Shown here: positions 40,249 through 56,850 of the stretch, in pieces | Numbering within the stretch: the first letter of the stretch is position 1 | Layout: every line of letters begins with the position of its first letter | NCBI RefSeq assembly: GCF_001729245.1 | Contig: NZ_CP015217.1 | Location: 932,001-996,000, forward strand | DNA length: 64,000 nt | Source of the DNA: Leptospira tipperaryensis | Lineage (GTDB): Bacteria > Spirochaetota > Leptospiria > Leptospirales > Leptospiraceae | Reading direction: 5' to 3' | The notes under the pieces: generated by a model | Seen by the model: the letters and a program-made list of their open reading frames with translations, nothing else | Database searches by the model: none | What the model was told of the DNA's origin: nothing | Translations under genes and position numbers: made by a program

Positions 40249-41037
40249 ATGAAACAAACTTCATCCATTTTTAACTTTGAAAGTATCGAGATCAACGAAA
40301 AATACTGCGGCCCTCCGATGAGCGGAAACGGGGGATACATTGCTGGTATTACCGCCAATCCGATTCAAAAGGACGCGGCGGTCATTAAAATAAAAGCGCC
40401 CGGACCGCTGAATGAAACCTTGTATTACTCTCTCAATTCCAACACGAATGGAATTAAATTATTGAGTAAGGACACCGACGTGGTCATTGCGGAAGCGCAA
40501 GAGGATCCAGAATTTTTTATGGACGTTCCCGAGTTGAATTCTTCCATCTTGGAAGACATTCAGAATCCCGAAGAGGAATATCTGGGCTTTCATACACATC
40601 CTTTCCCCACGTGTTTCGTATGCGGTCCGCAACGAAATCACGAGGACGGGATGAGAATATTTTCGGCGAAGATTCCGGATCAAAAAGGTTTCAGCCATCT
40701 GCACGGCGCATTCTGGAACCCCTGGAAAGACCTGGGCGGAGCCGACGGAAAAATCCGAAACGAGATCGTATGGGCGGCGCTGGATTGTCCCGGGGGCTTT
40801 GCGGTCTCTTACGTGGATCCGACTATGATCGTTCTCGTAAAATTACGCGGAAGGATTTTGGAGAGTTTATTCACGGGAGTTCCGTATGCGATTCTGTCCT
40901 GGGAAATCGGAAGAAATCGCAGACAGAGAACGCCTGGGACTGCGATTTATCGAATTGAAGATCGCAAATGTGTCGCCTATTCCGAGGCAATCTGGATGGT
41001 TCCTGGAAATTGGAATCCTGAAAATAAAAAAGAATAA
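40249..41037 (+). CDS. hotdog/thioesterase-like protein
   Basis: 262 residues without a signal peptide. The middle has HTHPFPTCFVCGPQRNHEDGM, a motif typical of a hotdog-fold family related to acyl-CoA thioesterases. It is followed by a predicted central helix region, IRNEIVWAALDCPGGFAV, and the strands VLVKLRGRILESLF and YAILSWEIGRN. The N-terminal ~100 residues look like a degenerate second hotdog unit. No catalytic residue can be assigned. It is divergent from the MarR gene and precedes a methyltransferase gene by 39 bases, so it may be an operon under MarR control. Confidence 0.65.
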   Translation: MKQTSSIFNFESIEINEKYCGPPMSGNGGYIAGITANPIQKDAAVIKIKAPGPLNETLYYSLNSNTNGIKLLSKDTDVVIAEAQEDPEFFMDVPELNSSILEDIQNPEEEYLGFHTHPFPTCFVCGPQRNHEDGMRIFSAKIPDQKGFSHLHGAFWNPWKDLGGADGKIRNEIVWAALDCPGGFAVSYVDPTMIVLVKLRGRILESLFTGVPYAILSWEIGRNRRQRTPGTAIYRIEDRKCVAYSEAIWMVPGNWNPENKKE

Positions 41038-41076
41038 TAAAAATTGAATATAATAAAAGTATAGAGGGAACTCATC

Positions 41077-41709
41077 ATGTGTGTACAAAAAACCTCGACG
41101 TTGAGCTTAGTAAATGCCTATTTTTTCCAGACACTACAAGGATATATGCATTTCAAATACCGAAGGATAAAAAGAATCCTTTTTGAAGATCTACCCGATA
41201 CGGTTGTCGAGCTGGGTCCGGGAGTGGGTTCGAACCTGAGATACTTCAAACCGGGAACCACTCTTTTAGCCGTAGAGCCGAACGAGGGAATGCATCCTCT
41301 TTTGAAAAAGAATTCGGAAAAGTATTCGATCAAAACCGAACTGATGAATTTGTCCGCGGAAAAACTTCCGTTCTCGGATTCTTCCGTGGACGCGGTGGTT
41401 TGTAGTTTGGTTCTTTGTACCGTTGAAAAACCGGATCAGGTTCTAAAAGAGATTAAGAGAGTTTTAAAGAAGGGAGGAAAATTTGTCTTTTTGGAACACG
41501 TGGCCGCAGAACACGGCTCTTGGATTCAATGGATTCAGAAGACCGTTTTTAGACCTTGGCTTTGGTTTTTCGAAGGTTGTCATCTGAACAGGGATACATA
41601 TCACACTCTCCAGAGCGCGAATTTTTCGAGTTTGAAAATCGAGAAACATTCGTTATCTACGATTTTTCTGCCGATCCGACCCCATGTCTACGGGATCGCG
41701 ATCAAATAA
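41077..41709 (+). CDS. class I SAM-dependent methyltransferase
   Basis: 210 residues. Motif I is VVELGPGVGSNLRYF, motif II/III is in SAEKLPFSDSSVDAVVCSLVLCTV, and the post-motif is EIKRVLKKGGKFVFLEHVA. The arrangement is like the METTL7/UbiE-related small methyltransferases, with an added YHTLQSANFSSLKIEKHS C-terminal part. The substrate is unknown, probably a small hydrophobic molecule. It follows the hotdog-like gene and is probably co-transcribed with it. Confidence 0.88.
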   Translation: MCVQKTSTLSLVNAYFFQTLQGYMHFKYRRIKRILFEDLPDTVVELGPGVGSNLRYFKPGTTLLAVEPNEGMHPLLKKNSEKYSIKTELMNLSAEKLPFSDSSVDAVVCSLVLCTVEKPDQVLKEIKRVLKKGGKFVFLEHVAAEHGSWIQWIQKTVFRPWLWFFEGCHLNRDTYHTLQSANFSSLKIEKHSLSTIFLPIRPHVYGIAIK

Positions 41710-41756
41710 GTAGATAAGAATTCTTTTTGTTCGGAAGGAAAAAGAGCAGTCGGCGC

Positions 41757-43439
<1,683 letters not shown>

Positions 43440-43501
43440 GTAAGTGCCTACTTAATGGACATGGTTGAATGCAGGAAGTTTTTTACAAATCGAAAAATCA
43501 G

Positions 43502-45604
<2,103 letters not shown>

Positions 45605-45605
<1 letters not shown>

Positions 45606-45620
45606 GGAGTTCCTACTTTT
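45605..45620 (+). repeat. dispersed GGGAGTTCCTACTTTT motif
   Basis: The copy starts at the last base of the DUF255 gene's stop codon. Related copies are at 13322 and 60595-60768. Confidence 0.65.
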
Positions 45621-45670
45621 CAGTCCGGTGGAGCTCCGGTTTCAAAGTGGAAAAAGATCCGAATTCTTTT

Positions 45671-48392
<2,722 letters not shown>

Positions 48393-48428
48393 TTTCGATC
48401 GAACGATCCGAAAGGAACGAAATCTCCT

Positions 48429-48800
48429 TTAGAGTTCCATTCTCTTGGCGTCGCGCCAGAGTCTGTCCAGATTGTAGTATTCTCTTTTTTCGGGAGTCAT
48501 GATGTGAATGATGATTTCTCCAAAGTCAAGAAGAGTCCAGCCGGAAGTCGCCGATGTTCCGGTTTTGTCGGCTTCTTTATGAGCAAGTTTAAATTCTTTT
48601 AATGTTTTTCTGACTTCTCTCGCGACTGCGTTTGCTTGAACCGCGGAGTTCACGGTGCAGATCACAAAATAACTGAGATAACTGTTTACGGTTTCCAGAT
48701 TGAGAATGCTGATTTCTTCGCATTTTTTATCCACCATGATATCGTGGATGATTTGAAGAATTTCTTTGGTTGTGGGTGTTTGTTTTGGGGCGGAATTCAT
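48429..48800 (-). CDS. rsfS: ribosomal silencing factor RsfS
   Basis: 123 residues, the family's usual size. RsfS binds ribosomal protein uL14 and blocks subunit joining when nutrients are short. Signatures are [52 protein letters not shown] and [12 protein letters not shown], with the W.LLD..D/E.. core. It lies between the LytR-like gene (five bases) and the MBOAT gene, an order often seen in Leptospira. Confidence 0.94.
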   Translation of the reverse strand: MNSAPKQTPTTKEILQIIHDIMVDKKCEEISILNLETVNSYLSYFVICTVNSAVQANAVAREVRKTLKEFKLAHKEADKTGTSATSGWTLLDFGEIIIHIMTPEKREYYNLDRLWRDAKRMEL

Positions 48801-48805
48801 GAAGA

Positions 48806-49999
48806 TTATTTTCTCGGTTCGTAATCGGAGCCCACGACGACGGTCGCGTCCAAGCCCTGATCCTTTCTCAACACGTGGTGCACTTCTGCTTTTTCTAAAA
48901 CGGTAGAGATTCTATCCATGATCGCGGTGTTGCCCGAGCGGTCTATCACAACGGTCTTAGGAAACCCTTTTTTCCACGCGTTGTCGGCGGCTAAAACCTT
49001 GATTCTTTTATCGGAAAGAATGCTACGTACGTCTTTTGCAAGACCCGCGACTTCGGTTCCATTGAGAACTTCGGTTCTACCGAATTCTGCATCGGCGAAA
49101 ACGTCGGAGCTCATATCTTTTGAAAATTTACGAAAGGCGACCCTGGCTCTGGTGATATCGGTTTTGAGATATGTCTTCTTTGTCTTCGGATCATTCATGG
49201 GCTCGCCGGGGAGTTCGGAGATACCGAATTGAATTCTTCTGGAATTAACAAACTTAACAAGGCTGATAAAATCTTCTTTGGAAAGATCGGTTTCGACAAG
49301 GCTATGAGCGAAGATCAAAAGAGGGATTGTAAGAAATTCTTTTCTTTGAGTCAGAGTTTCGTAGAGGGTTAAGACTACACTTTCTTCTCTGCTGATTCTA
49401 TCCAGATAATCGAGGGTTTCCTTTTTGTCCATCGTGACCGCGTAGTCGTGGACGTCTTGTCCGGACATGGTATAAACCCCGTCTTGACGATTGTATTCGG
49501 AAGAATTTCGGACGGTCCTATTGTCCATATAGATGCTCAAGCCTCCGAGAAGATCCACGATACGAATCCAATTCGAAGCGGAAAGGCTGATCGTATAATG
49601 CGGTTTGGCTCCGATCAAATCGGTGACTGCACTTTTTACCGAAGACTTGGCCCCCGATTTTAAAAGATCGAGAGAATCGTCCGGATCATCGAAGGATGTG
49701 ATCGGATGAATGAAGTAGAGCGCGCAACGATTGTTGGAAGGAAACAAAGTCGCTAAGAGTCCGAATTCATATTCTTCGGAATCGCCGACCGCGTGAAAGA
49801 GAAAGTAAATCGGCTTTCCGGAGGCGATTTTTTCTTCCAGTCCGGTTCGATTGAATTTGCTGATCAGAAAGATAAGTGCGGAAAATAAGAGGATTCCAGC
49901 GGCGATATAAAGCAGCCAACCGGACGATTTTTTAGAAGGTTCTTTTGAATCCAAATCTAGGCTCCGATTCCATTTCAAACCGGAAAAGCTGTCTGTCAA
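48806..49999 (-). CDS. LytR-like protein: divergent LCP domain plus LytR_C
   Basis: 397 residues. A cytoplasmic N-terminus (~1-27), one membrane helix (~28-47), an LCP-like domain (~55-230) and a LytR_C domain (~300-395, [19 protein letters not shown] and DATVVVG). LCP proteins join glycopolymers to peptidoglycan. In this sequence [21 protein letters not shown] fits the core, but the usual RSDT and PRDT segments and the RxRxxxxxDxxRxxRQ run are absent or altered ([16 protein letters not shown] instead). So catalysis is doubtful. It probably starts the operon with rsfS, MBOAT and DUF1574. Confidence 0.85.
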   Translation of the reverse strand: MTDSFSGLKWNRSLDLDSKEPSKKSSGWLLYIAAGILLFSALIFLISKFNRTGLEEKIASGKPIYFLFHAVGDSEEYEFGLLATLFPSNNRCALYFIHPITSFDDPDDSLDLLKSGAKSSVKSAVTDLIGAKPHYTISLSASNWIRIVDLLGGLSIYMDNRTVRNSSEYNRQDGVYTMSGQDVHDYAVTMDKKETLDYLDRISREESVVLTLYETLTQRKEFLTIPLLIFAHSLVETDLSKEDFISLVKFVNSRRIQFGISELPGEPMNDPKTKKTYLKTDITRARVAFRKFSKDMSSDVFADAEFGRTEVLNGTEVAGLAKDVRSILSDKRIKVLAADNAWKKGFPKTVVIDRSGNTAIMDRISTVLEKAEVHHVLRKDQGLDATVVVGSDYEPRK

Positions 50000-50112
50000 A
50001 CGGTTATTTTGTCCGATTCTTTTGCGTTTGTAGAACGGTTGGAATGCTTTGTTTGATTTTGATCGGCGAACGTATTCGATTCTTCATCGAGAAATTTTAT
50101 TAAAATGTTTTT

Positions 50113-50127
50113 CCCTTCTTAGAAGGG
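50113..50127. promoter_or_regulatory. palindrome CCCTTCT-T-AGAAGGG upstream of acyl-CoA synthetase
   Basis: A perfect 7+1+7 inverted repeat about 90 bases before the acyl-CoA synthetase start. A possible repressor site. Confidence 0.35.
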
Positions 50128-50215
50128 AGAACTTTTCGTTGACGAACTTCGGAAACGACATAGAATTCCGTTTTCAACAATACAAAAAGAGAAATCGAAA
50201 TTCGAGGAGAATCAA

Positions 50216-51829
50216 ATGAAATCAACGATGATGAATTATCAACTGACCGTTCCTGCTATTTTGAGAAGGGCGATCGACGTTCATCCTGAGAAAGAGATCG
50301 TAACAAAGATGAATGATGAATCGATTCATCGATATACGTATTCGGAATTTCATACTCGAGTGATGAAGCTGATCGATGTGTTGCAGAAATCGGGAATTCG
50401 TCCCGGAGATAGAATCGCGACGTTTGGAATGAATCACTATCGACATCTCGAAGTCTACTTCGCCGCTCCTACGATGGGAGCCGTCTTACATACGTTAAAC
50501 GTAAGGCTCTTTCCGGAACAATTGGTCTATATCGTAAACGACGCGGAAGATTCCGTCATCTTTGTGGATAAAAGTTTGAGTAAGGTTCTCTTGGACCTGC
50601 TTCCTCAGTTTAAGAAAAAACCGAAGTTTATCATCATGGATGATTTGGAAGCGATGGATCCGGCTCCATTACCGGATGCGATCGATTACGAAAGATTCTT
50701 AAAGGATGGAAATGAAAAGACGGTTGTGTTGCCTGAGATCGACGAGAATGAAGCAGCGGGAATGTGTTACACGTCCGGGACCACGGGGAATCCAAAGGGA
50801 GTGGTTTATAGTCATCGGTCGATCTATCTTCATACGATGTCGATTTGTATGTCGGATAGTTTAGGCGTTTGCGAAAAAGAAATCATACTTCCTGTTGTTC
50901 CGATGTTCCACGCAAACGCCTGGGGAATTCCGTTTGCTTGTGTTTTTACGGGCGCGGTTCTTGTATTTCCTGGAAAACATCTCTTAGGACACGGGCTCGC
51001 TTCTTTATTGGAAGAAGAGAAAGTAAGTATAGCCGCAGGTGTTCCAACGATCTGGAACGTACTCTATCAGCATCTCAAAAAGAATTCTTATGATCTGAGT
51101 CGTTTGCATACGATGGTGGTCGGAGGTTCGGCCGCTCCTCAGTCCATGATCGAAGGATTTAAGAACGATTTTGGAATTCAAATTCTTCACGCATGGGGAA
51201 TGACTGAGATGTCGCCTGTGGGAACCGTATGTCGATTGAAAACAACGATGAGCGATTTCGAAGAAACAGAAAAAATGCATATACTTTCCAAACAAGGACC
51301 TGCGGTCGGAGGCGTTGAACTCAAGGGCGTGGACGAACAAGGAAAGAATATCCCGAAGGACGGAAAGACTCCGGGAGAACTCGTTGTGAGAGGACCTTGG
51401 ATCACCGCATCCTATTATGGAAATCCGAGCAAGGAATCGTTTACGGAAGACGGATGGTTTCGGACAGGAGACGTGATCACGATCGACGAACATTCTTATA
51501 TCCAAATCACGGACCGTAAAAAAGATCTGATCAAGACTCGGGGAGAATGGATTTCGAGCGTGGAGATGGAAAGTCACGTTTTGAAAGCCTCCGGAGTGTT
51601 GGAAGCCGCGGTCGTCGCGAAACCGGATTCGGTGCGCGGAGAGATTCCGGTCGTATTCGTGGTTGCGAAAGAGGGAGAATCCATCGATAAGAAAGTAATA
51701 TTAGAAGTATTGAAAGTTCACTTTGCGAATTGGCAATTGCCCAATCACGACGACATACGACAGATTGAAACGATTCCAAAAACGAGCGTCGGAAAGTTTG
51801 ATAAGAAGGTTTTGAGAACACAACTCTGA
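50216..51829 (+). CDS. fatty acid-CoA ligase (medium/long-chain acyl-CoA synthetase)
   Basis: 537 residues from an ATG preceded by GAGGAG. An ANL-superfamily adenylating enzyme: [19 protein letters not shown] is the P-loop, [12 protein letters not shown] motif A5, GWFRTGDV motif A7, and [20 protein letters not shown] motif A8, with the C-terminal lysine in [11 protein letters not shown]. The region from [12 protein letters not shown] places it near AlkK-type medium- and long-chain ligases. It activates exogenous fatty acids, which Leptospira uses as its main carbon source. Confidence 0.93.
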   Translation: MKSTMMNYQLTVPAILRRAIDVHPEKEIVTKMNDESIHRYTYSEFHTRVMKLIDVLQKSGIRPGDRIATFGMNHYRHLEVYFAAPTMGAVLHTLNVRLFPEQLVYIVNDAEDSVIFVDKSLSKVLLDLLPQFKKKPKFIIMDDLEAMDPAPLPDAIDYERFLKDGNEKTVVLPEIDENEAAGMCYTSGTTGNPKGVVYSHRSIYLHTMSICMSDSLGVCEKEIILPVVPMFHANAWGIPFACVFTGAVLVFPGKHLLGHGLASLLEEEKVSIAAGVPTIWNVLYQHLKKNSYDLSRLHTMVVGGSAAPQSMIEGFKNDFGIQILHAWGMTEMSPVGTVCRLKTTMSDFEETEKMHILSKQGPAVGGVELKGVDEQGKNIPKDGKTPGELVVRGPWITASYYGNPSKESFTEDGWFRTGDVITIDEHSYIQITDRKKDLIKTRGEWISSVEMESHVLKASGVLEAAVVAKPDSVRGEIPVVFVVAKEGESIDKKVILEVLKVHFANWQLPNHDDIRQIETIPKTSVGKFDKKVLRTQL

Positions 51830-52357
51830 GATTTGGAAGAAGGGGCTATCGCGTTTAAGAATTTGGGCGTGCCTCTCGCGGAATATTCATAAAGTATAAT
51901 ATTATTTTGTGGTTTCGCTTCGAGTCGCGTGCCTACGGGCTCGCGGATTCCCGCTCGTCCTCTTCGAGGACGCTTTCGCGCCCTGCAGCCCGCTCACGCA
52001 AAAAAAAGAACGTTAGCGCGACTGCGATCCATCCTGCGATTGCGTAAAATCTTAAATAAAAAGAAAAATCCCCTGATCGTAAGGTTGGATTCAAATCTCT
52101 TTTGAGAAAGGTTGGGCGGGAATGAAATTCTTGGACGGTTTGTTTGATAAGGATCTTCTCAATGATTGAATATTCTAAATGTTTTATTTTTCGAAGCTTC
52201 GGCAAAAAGAGAAGGATTCGTGGGGTGTTCTGGGCGGAGCCGAGAATTCTCCATCTATTGATTTGAAGAAAAAATGGAAATTACCGAAGAATATTTGATC
52301 GAAAAGATTATTTTTTAGAAAGAATCCGCATCGATTGGAAAGGATTCCGGAACTGTA
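51830..52357. other. 528-base gap with a GC-rich repeat-like segment
   Basis: The first half (about 51920-52030) is richer in G+C than its surroundings and holds a perfect hairpin, CGTCCTC-TTC-GAGGACG (51956-51972). A minus-strand frame of 90 codons across it (51933-52205) encodes an arginine/glutamate-rich tail and one hydrophobic stretch, and looks like read-through of a repeat rather than a gene. The second half is AT-rich without features apart from the leader of the DUF1564 gene. Confidence 0.55.
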
Positions 52358-52903
52358 ATGGATATGGGATACTTAACATTCAATGCGGATGAAGAAATTT
52401 CTTCAAGGCTCCAAGAAAGTAGAACGGAGACTGTGACTTTATTGATTCCGGAAGGCACTCTGGCTCGTTTGGGAGTAAAGGACGCAAAAGTTCTTCCGAA
52501 AAAGATTCCTCAGTTGTTACGGACTTACGGAAAATATCTGACCGCCACCAAGCGTCTGGGAAAAAAAGCCGGAAAAACATTGTATCAGCCGAGTCCGGGA
52601 AAGGAGAAGATGAAACGAGTCAACGTTCGATTGAGCACCGGGAGTTGGACTTTTTTAGGAACGCTCGCGCAGGCACACGGGGTTTCTCGTTGTTATCTTT
52701 TCAATTATCTGTTGTGGTTGGAAGAATTGGAAGTTGGGGATTCTATCGTAGAAACTGTAAATGCGGGAGCTCCCGCGTTTCACAGATATTACAGTTACAT
52801 CCTTCACCTCGATTTACCGAACAATCGCGTTTTTCGTAGGCTTCAAACGGAGCCGGTTTCTCTTTTTTACGTTTTAGATTATCGAGATTGGTTTCCTAGT
52901 TGA
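52358..52903 (+). CDS. DUF1564 family protein
   Basis: 181 residues. [12 protein letters not shown] near the start, and later [39 protein letters not shown], are the pattern I associate with DUF1564, a family multiplied in Leptospira genomes. The second motif resembles a ribbon-helix-helix-like DNA-binding unit, but this is only an impression. The N-terminal part is basic ([15 protein letters not shown]). No membrane segment. It stands alone beside a repeat-like gap. Function unknown. Confidence 0.8.
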   Translation: MDMGYLTFNADEEISSRLQESRTETVTLLIPEGTLARLGVKDAKVLPKKIPQLLRTYGKYLTATKRLGKKAGKTLYQPSPGKEKMKRVNVRLSTGSWTFLGTLAQAHGVSRCYLFNYLLWLEELEVGDSIVETVNAGAPAFHRYYSYILHLDLPNNRVFRRLQTEPVSLFYVLDYRDWFPS

Positions 52904-53000
52904 AACCGGTCTCTTATCTTTCCAAAAAATCTGAAATTAAAGAAAAGTCAAGTTCTACGAACAAAGGACTTTGTTCAAACGCGGTCGCTTAGCAGGAAAT

Positions 53001-55016
53001 TTATTTTAGACAACGAACGCCGGCATAATTGCTCAAATGATCCCAACGAATCTCACCTTTAAAAACATCCAAATTGTAAGCGCCATTCTCTCCCATCGAG
53101 ATCGAAGAAGACCAGTATCTCTTATCCTCGTCGTTCGCGGTCCAGGATTCGGTTTCACCGCTTTCATAAGAATCTTCTAACTCGTCGATAGTCGGAAGAC
53201 GGAGATCCCGAGAGCTACAAATTTGACTCGCCTGATACCAATTAAAACTACCTTTTGCCGATTCCCAAAGCGTTTCTTTCTGAGAAGGTTGCCTTTTTAT
53301 CTTCTTTTTATTAGATTCTAAATTTAGAATATTCGAAGAATTGGATGTTTCTTTCCCAGATTTGGAAAGCTCCGTCTGACCTTCTTGATAGTGTATGTTG
53401 AAAAGCTTTTTGAATTCCCCGTTCGGATTGGGAAGTTTTACGGCCATTTCTAAAATGTCTTTCAACTTAGATTTCGCCGAACCCCAGAAAAGTCCGGTTT
53501 TGGATTCCCAATCAGCTCCGAGTTGGTGACTGTTGATAATCTGAGTCGGATTCTGTGTTTCCAATCCTTCGTGCAGAAGGGAATTTAACTGTTCCTGAAG
53601 AGAAATCGGTTCGTTGAGTTTTTGATTCACCCTTTTGATTTCTTTTTTGATTCTTTCGATCTGAGAAAGACTGGCGAATTCTGATTTCGCCAGGGTCTCG
53701 ATTCCGTCTCGAAAAGCCTCGTGGATTGAGTTCTGATGTTCTTCTTTTTCTTCTTCCGTGGAAGACAAGGCTTCCGCGGTAAATTCCTTTTCGATCCGAA
53801 GAAAGAGAGTTTCCAAACGATTGGTAAGATGAGAACGTCCCGTCTTTTCGGAAGCCTCCGATTTCCTTTGCATCGTCTCTTTCAGAGATTGATATTGTGA
53901 TCCCGATTTTTGACTCAGATCTTTCAAAAGATTTCGATATAATTTCGAAGCGAGGGAAAAATCAAAAGTGGAATATGCCTGGTCGGCTTCTTTTTCCTTC
54001 AACGAAAACAAGGCGGATTCAACTTGGTCCTTTCTTTCCTGAATACTCTGTTGAATTTGAATTTGTCTGTGTTTTTCAGGAACCTTTTTGGAATATTCTT
54101 CACCTAACAAAATATAAGCGCTTAGGTGGTTTTGTAAATCTTCCGGAGTTTGTTTTTTGGGTTCGAAAAGATCCCGGTCTAAGTCGTTAATCTTTTCCTT
54201 ATATTCTAAACTGTAATTATTAGTGACACTCGCCTGAATCTGTTTGATAAAAGTTTCTAATTTTTTGCGGGATGCTTCCGAGAGGCGATCCCCAAACGCA
54301 TTTAAGATTCGTACGTAAATTTCAGTGGATTCCGAATAGTCTCTGGAAAGAGTGTATTTGGCTGCTTGATCCAATTCTTCTCTTACTTCTTCCAAAACTC
54401 CTTCTAAAATTTTATCGGAGGTTTTGAATTCCATAGAATTCAAATTGGTTCCGGGAACCGGTTTGATTTTTAAAAACGCTACGCTCATGTTTCCGCTCGT
54501 GGAAGCCGGCGCTTGGTTAAAATCCAAGTTGTATTTTGGATCTAAGAGTTTTCTTCCGGATTCTCCCGCGTAATAATCCATAAGAAATTCCGGGAACTCC
54601 ATCTGAAACGTGGACTTGATAGAATAAGAAAGTGTTTTAGAATCCCTCGTTTGATTTCGGAGCGAAACATAGATGAGTCCGTTTTTAGAGGCGATCGTCC
54701 CGGAGATTACTTCGTTTGCGTCGATTGCGTCCGCGATTTGTTTCATACAAATCTCATCCGAACAATCCATCTTTTGAAGCGCTTCGACTTGTTTATAAAG
54801 AATCACCATGGATTCGTCGTCCACGATCGTATATTTTCCTTCGAAGTTGTGAAGGACCGAGTTGATGATTCCGTTTCGAAAACGATTCTCCAAACCGGAA
54901 TTGAGATTTCCTTCAACCGTCAATTTATGAACGTAAATTTTAGAAGGTTTTGTCTGCGCAAAGATCGAGAAGGGAATCCATAAAAAAAGAAACAGAAGAG
55001 GAAACCAAATGCGCAT
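53001..55016 (-). CDS. secreted protein with C-terminal DUF1566 domain
   Basis: 671 residues from the ATG at 55016. A signal peptide ends in SIFAQ. Residues ~25-135 form a beta-rich domain (KIYVHKLTVEGNLNSGLENRF, YTIVDDESMVILYKQ), reminiscent of lipoproteins that assemble a small alpha/beta unit. The middle (~190-560) is mostly coiled coil. The last ~90 residues are a DUF1566/Lcl-like C-type-lectin-type domain (NWYQASQICSSRDLRLPTIDE, RYWSSSISM, GVRCLK). It is divergent from the thioredoxin/lipoprotein pair by 127 bases. The role may be in surface assembly, but this is not shown. Confidence 0.8.
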   Translation of the reverse strand: MRIWFPLLFLFLWIPFSIFAQTKPSKIYVHKLTVEGNLNSGLENRFRNGIINSVLHNFEGKYTIVDDESMVILYKQVEALQKMDCSDEICMKQIADAIDANEVISGTIASKNGLIYVSLRNQTRDSKTLSYSIKSTFQMEFPEFLMDYYAGESGRKLLDPKYNLDFNQAPASTSGNMSVAFLKIKPVPGTNLNSMEFKTSDKILEGVLEEVREELDQAAKYTLSRDYSESTEIYVRILNAFGDRLSEASRKKLETFIKQIQASVTNNYSLEYKEKINDLDRDLFEPKKQTPEDLQNHLSAYILLGEEYSKKVPEKHRQIQIQQSIQERKDQVESALFSLKEKEADQAYSTFDFSLASKLYRNLLKDLSQKSGSQYQSLKETMQRKSEASEKTGRSHLTNRLETLFLRIEKEFTAEALSSTEEEKEEHQNSIHEAFRDGIETLAKSEFASLSQIERIKKEIKRVNQKLNEPISLQEQLNSLLHEGLETQNPTQIINSHQLGADWESKTGLFWGSAKSKLKDILEMAVKLPNPNGEFKKLFNIHYQEGQTELSKSGKETSNSSNILNLESNKKKIKRQPSQKETLWESAKGSFNWYQASQICSSRDLRLPTIDELEDSYESGETESWTANDEDKRYWSSSISMGENGAYNLDVFKGEIRWDHLSNYAGVRCLK

Positions 55017-55143
55017 TGCGATCATCCTATTTTGTATAGGTTCCTTTTGAAAATTCGAAAAGTAAACAATTATTTGAATTTCTTAAAATGAGATTTACAC
55101 TCCCTTATAAAAAAGCGATTTGGAACAACAGAAATCAAATCCG

Positions 55144-55677
55144 ATGAATCCGACTAAGACCTTGATTTCGAAAAAAATTCTTTCCATTCTGATCCTTTTC
55201 CTGGTTCCTTTGGGAACCGCGTTCTCGGAACCCCTTTCTAATTTTGCATTCTACAATTTAAAAAAAGAAAGAATCGTTCTTTCCGATTCTATCAGAGAAT
55301 TTTCAAAAAAGGATCTTTTGATTCTTAACTTTACGGGTTCTACCTGCAAACCCTGCAAGGAACAGGTTCCGATCCTTTTGCGTCTTGTAAAACAAATCAA
55401 TCTTTCTTCTCGAGGAGAATTTAAGGTTCGATTCTGGATCGTCTTTGTGGGGGATGATTTTAAAACCGGTAAAGAATATTCTAAAATTCTAAAGCTTGAA
55501 AACGATACCGAAGTTCTGATCGATCCTCTTTCCTCAAGTTATTCTCAGGCGAAAATTTCAGGATTGCCTACTGTGTTTCTCTTGGACGGAAAACAAGAAA
55601 TTCTTTTAAAAATCGAAGGTTATACCGATGCGGGCACGCTCTCTCTGGAGAATTTTCTGAACTCACTCGTAAAATAA
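55144..55677 (+). CDS. TlpA-like thioredoxin-fold protein
   Basis: 177 residues from MNPTK at 55144; a TTG at 55120 would add eight residues. An N-terminal signal or anchor (ILSILILFLVPLGTAFS) precedes a redoxin domain with LILNFTGSTCKPCKEQVP (CxxC), VFVGDDFKTGKEYSK and the cis-proline segment ISGLPTVFLLD. Related TlpA/ResA proteins act in periplasmic thiol exchange, sometimes for cytochrome c. The stop is directly followed by the ATG of the next lipoprotein gene, so they form a coupled pair. Confidence 0.88.
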   Translation: MNPTKTLISKKILSILILFLVPLGTAFSEPLSNFAFYNLKKERIVLSDSIREFSKKDLLILNFTGSTCKPCKEQVPILLRLVKQINLSSRGEFKVRFWIVFVGDDFKTGKEYSKILKLENDTEVLIDPLSSSYSQAKISGLPTVFLLDGKQEILLKIEGYTDAGTLSLENFLNSLVK

Positions 55678-56808
55678 ATGAAACTCGAAATCAAATCACA
55701 ACTTCTATTGCCCATTTTAAGTTTTTGCTTTTTGATTTTTCTTTTCTCATGTTCTCTTCAGAGAAAAAATTCGGAACAAGGTTATGTGGAAGTGGAAGCG
55801 GAAGGGGAGACTCTTCAGGATGCGGACAGAAACGCAAAGATGGAGATGATTCGTCAAGTTTTAGGAACCGAAGTCGTTTCCCATTCTTATCTTTTGGATT
55901 CCGTCTATTTGGGAAATATCGTCGAATCTTCGGAAACCGGCTTGGTTCGTAGATACCGGATTCTTGAAACAAAACATTCAAAAAATAGAATCTATATCAA
56001 AGCAAGTGGAATCGTAGACGAAAATCGTCTTGGAGAATCGATAGAAGAACAATATAAACTTTTGGGAAAACCGAGAATCCTTTTGATCGCTTCTGAAAAA
56101 TTCGGAGATGAAAAAGAATCCAAATCAAAAACTCTTCTCGAAGCAAAGTTGATTTCTCGGTATCCTGCCTTCGATTTTATTTCCATAAGCCCCGATGAAT
56201 TCAAAAATTGGAATATACCTCTTACCGACTCCAAGGAAACGAATGTGCGACCTTTTCTTGAATTTGCACGAAAGAAGGGAGTGGAATTACTCTGGATCGC
56301 TGATTTTGTTTCCAAGGAAGGTGCTCTTCTTGCAAAAGAGACGGAGCTTCGAAGTATATTTGCGAGCCTGGATTTTAAACTTTTGGAAACCGCTTCCGGT
56401 AAAATTTTGGTCTCCGGAAATTTGCAAGGTGGAAAACCCGCGATCCATCTTCGGTTCGGGTCGGAAAAAGCCCTCGATCAGCTTTTGTCCGAGATGAAAC
56501 CCTCTCTTCTGAGACAACTCGCCGAAAAATGGAAACGGGGCAACACGATCCGTTTGGTTTTTGAAAACCTAAGCTATGAAGAATATTCTAAGAGCGAACT
56601 TTCGCATTGGATCCGAAATATTCAGGGAGTAAACTCCTTAAACGAAAGAGGAAAGGATTCTCAAGGAAGAATCGTGATCGAAGTCGTCGGTCTTTTAAAC
56701 GGCGGTAAGTTGTTTGCGATTCTTAAACAGATGGAGGATCGTTTTGGCTTTCTGATCGAAAGCAAGGAAATTCAAAATCAATTTTTGATCCTGCGAATTA
56801 AAAAATAA
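55678..56808 (+). CDS. lipoprotein with FlgT/LPP20-like N-terminal domain
   Basis: 376 residues, starting immediately after the thioredoxin stop. Signal FCFLIFLFSC gives a lipidated cysteine at ~25. EQGYVEVEAEGETLQDADRNAKMEMIRQVLG resembles the LPP20/FlgT N-terminal unit. ILLIASEKFGDEK starts a second alpha/beta part (~135-270), and a third region (~285-376) repeats similar strands. The family is not recognised beyond this. It may help assemble a surface structure with the divergent DUF1566 protein. Confidence 0.72.
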   Translation: MKLEIKSQLLLPILSFCFLIFLFSCSLQRKNSEQGYVEVEAEGETLQDADRNAKMEMIRQVLGTEVVSHSYLLDSVYLGNIVESSETGLVRRYRILETKHSKNRIYIKASGIVDENRLGESIEEQYKLLGKPRILLIASEKFGDEKESKSKTLLEAKLISRYPAFDFISISPDEFKNWNIPLTDSKETNVRPFLEFARKKGVELLWIADFVSKEGALLAKETELRSIFASLDFKLLETASGKILVSGNLQGGKPAIHLRFGSEKALDQLLSEMKPSLLRQLAEKWKRGNTIRLVFENLSYEEYSKSELSHWIRNIQGVNSLNERGKDSQGRIVIEVVGLLNGGKLFAILKQMEDRFGFLIESKEIQNQFLILRIKK

Positions 56809-56850
56809 ATCCATTCTTCCCTGGTGAAGCGACTTTACATTCCCAGTTCA

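Noticed and set aside
51933..52205. 90-codon minus-strand frame after the acyl-CoA synthetase gene
   Set aside because: No ribosome binding site or known motif. Its second part comes from a GC-rich, hairpin-containing segment typical of repeats, so I treat it as read-through of a repeat.
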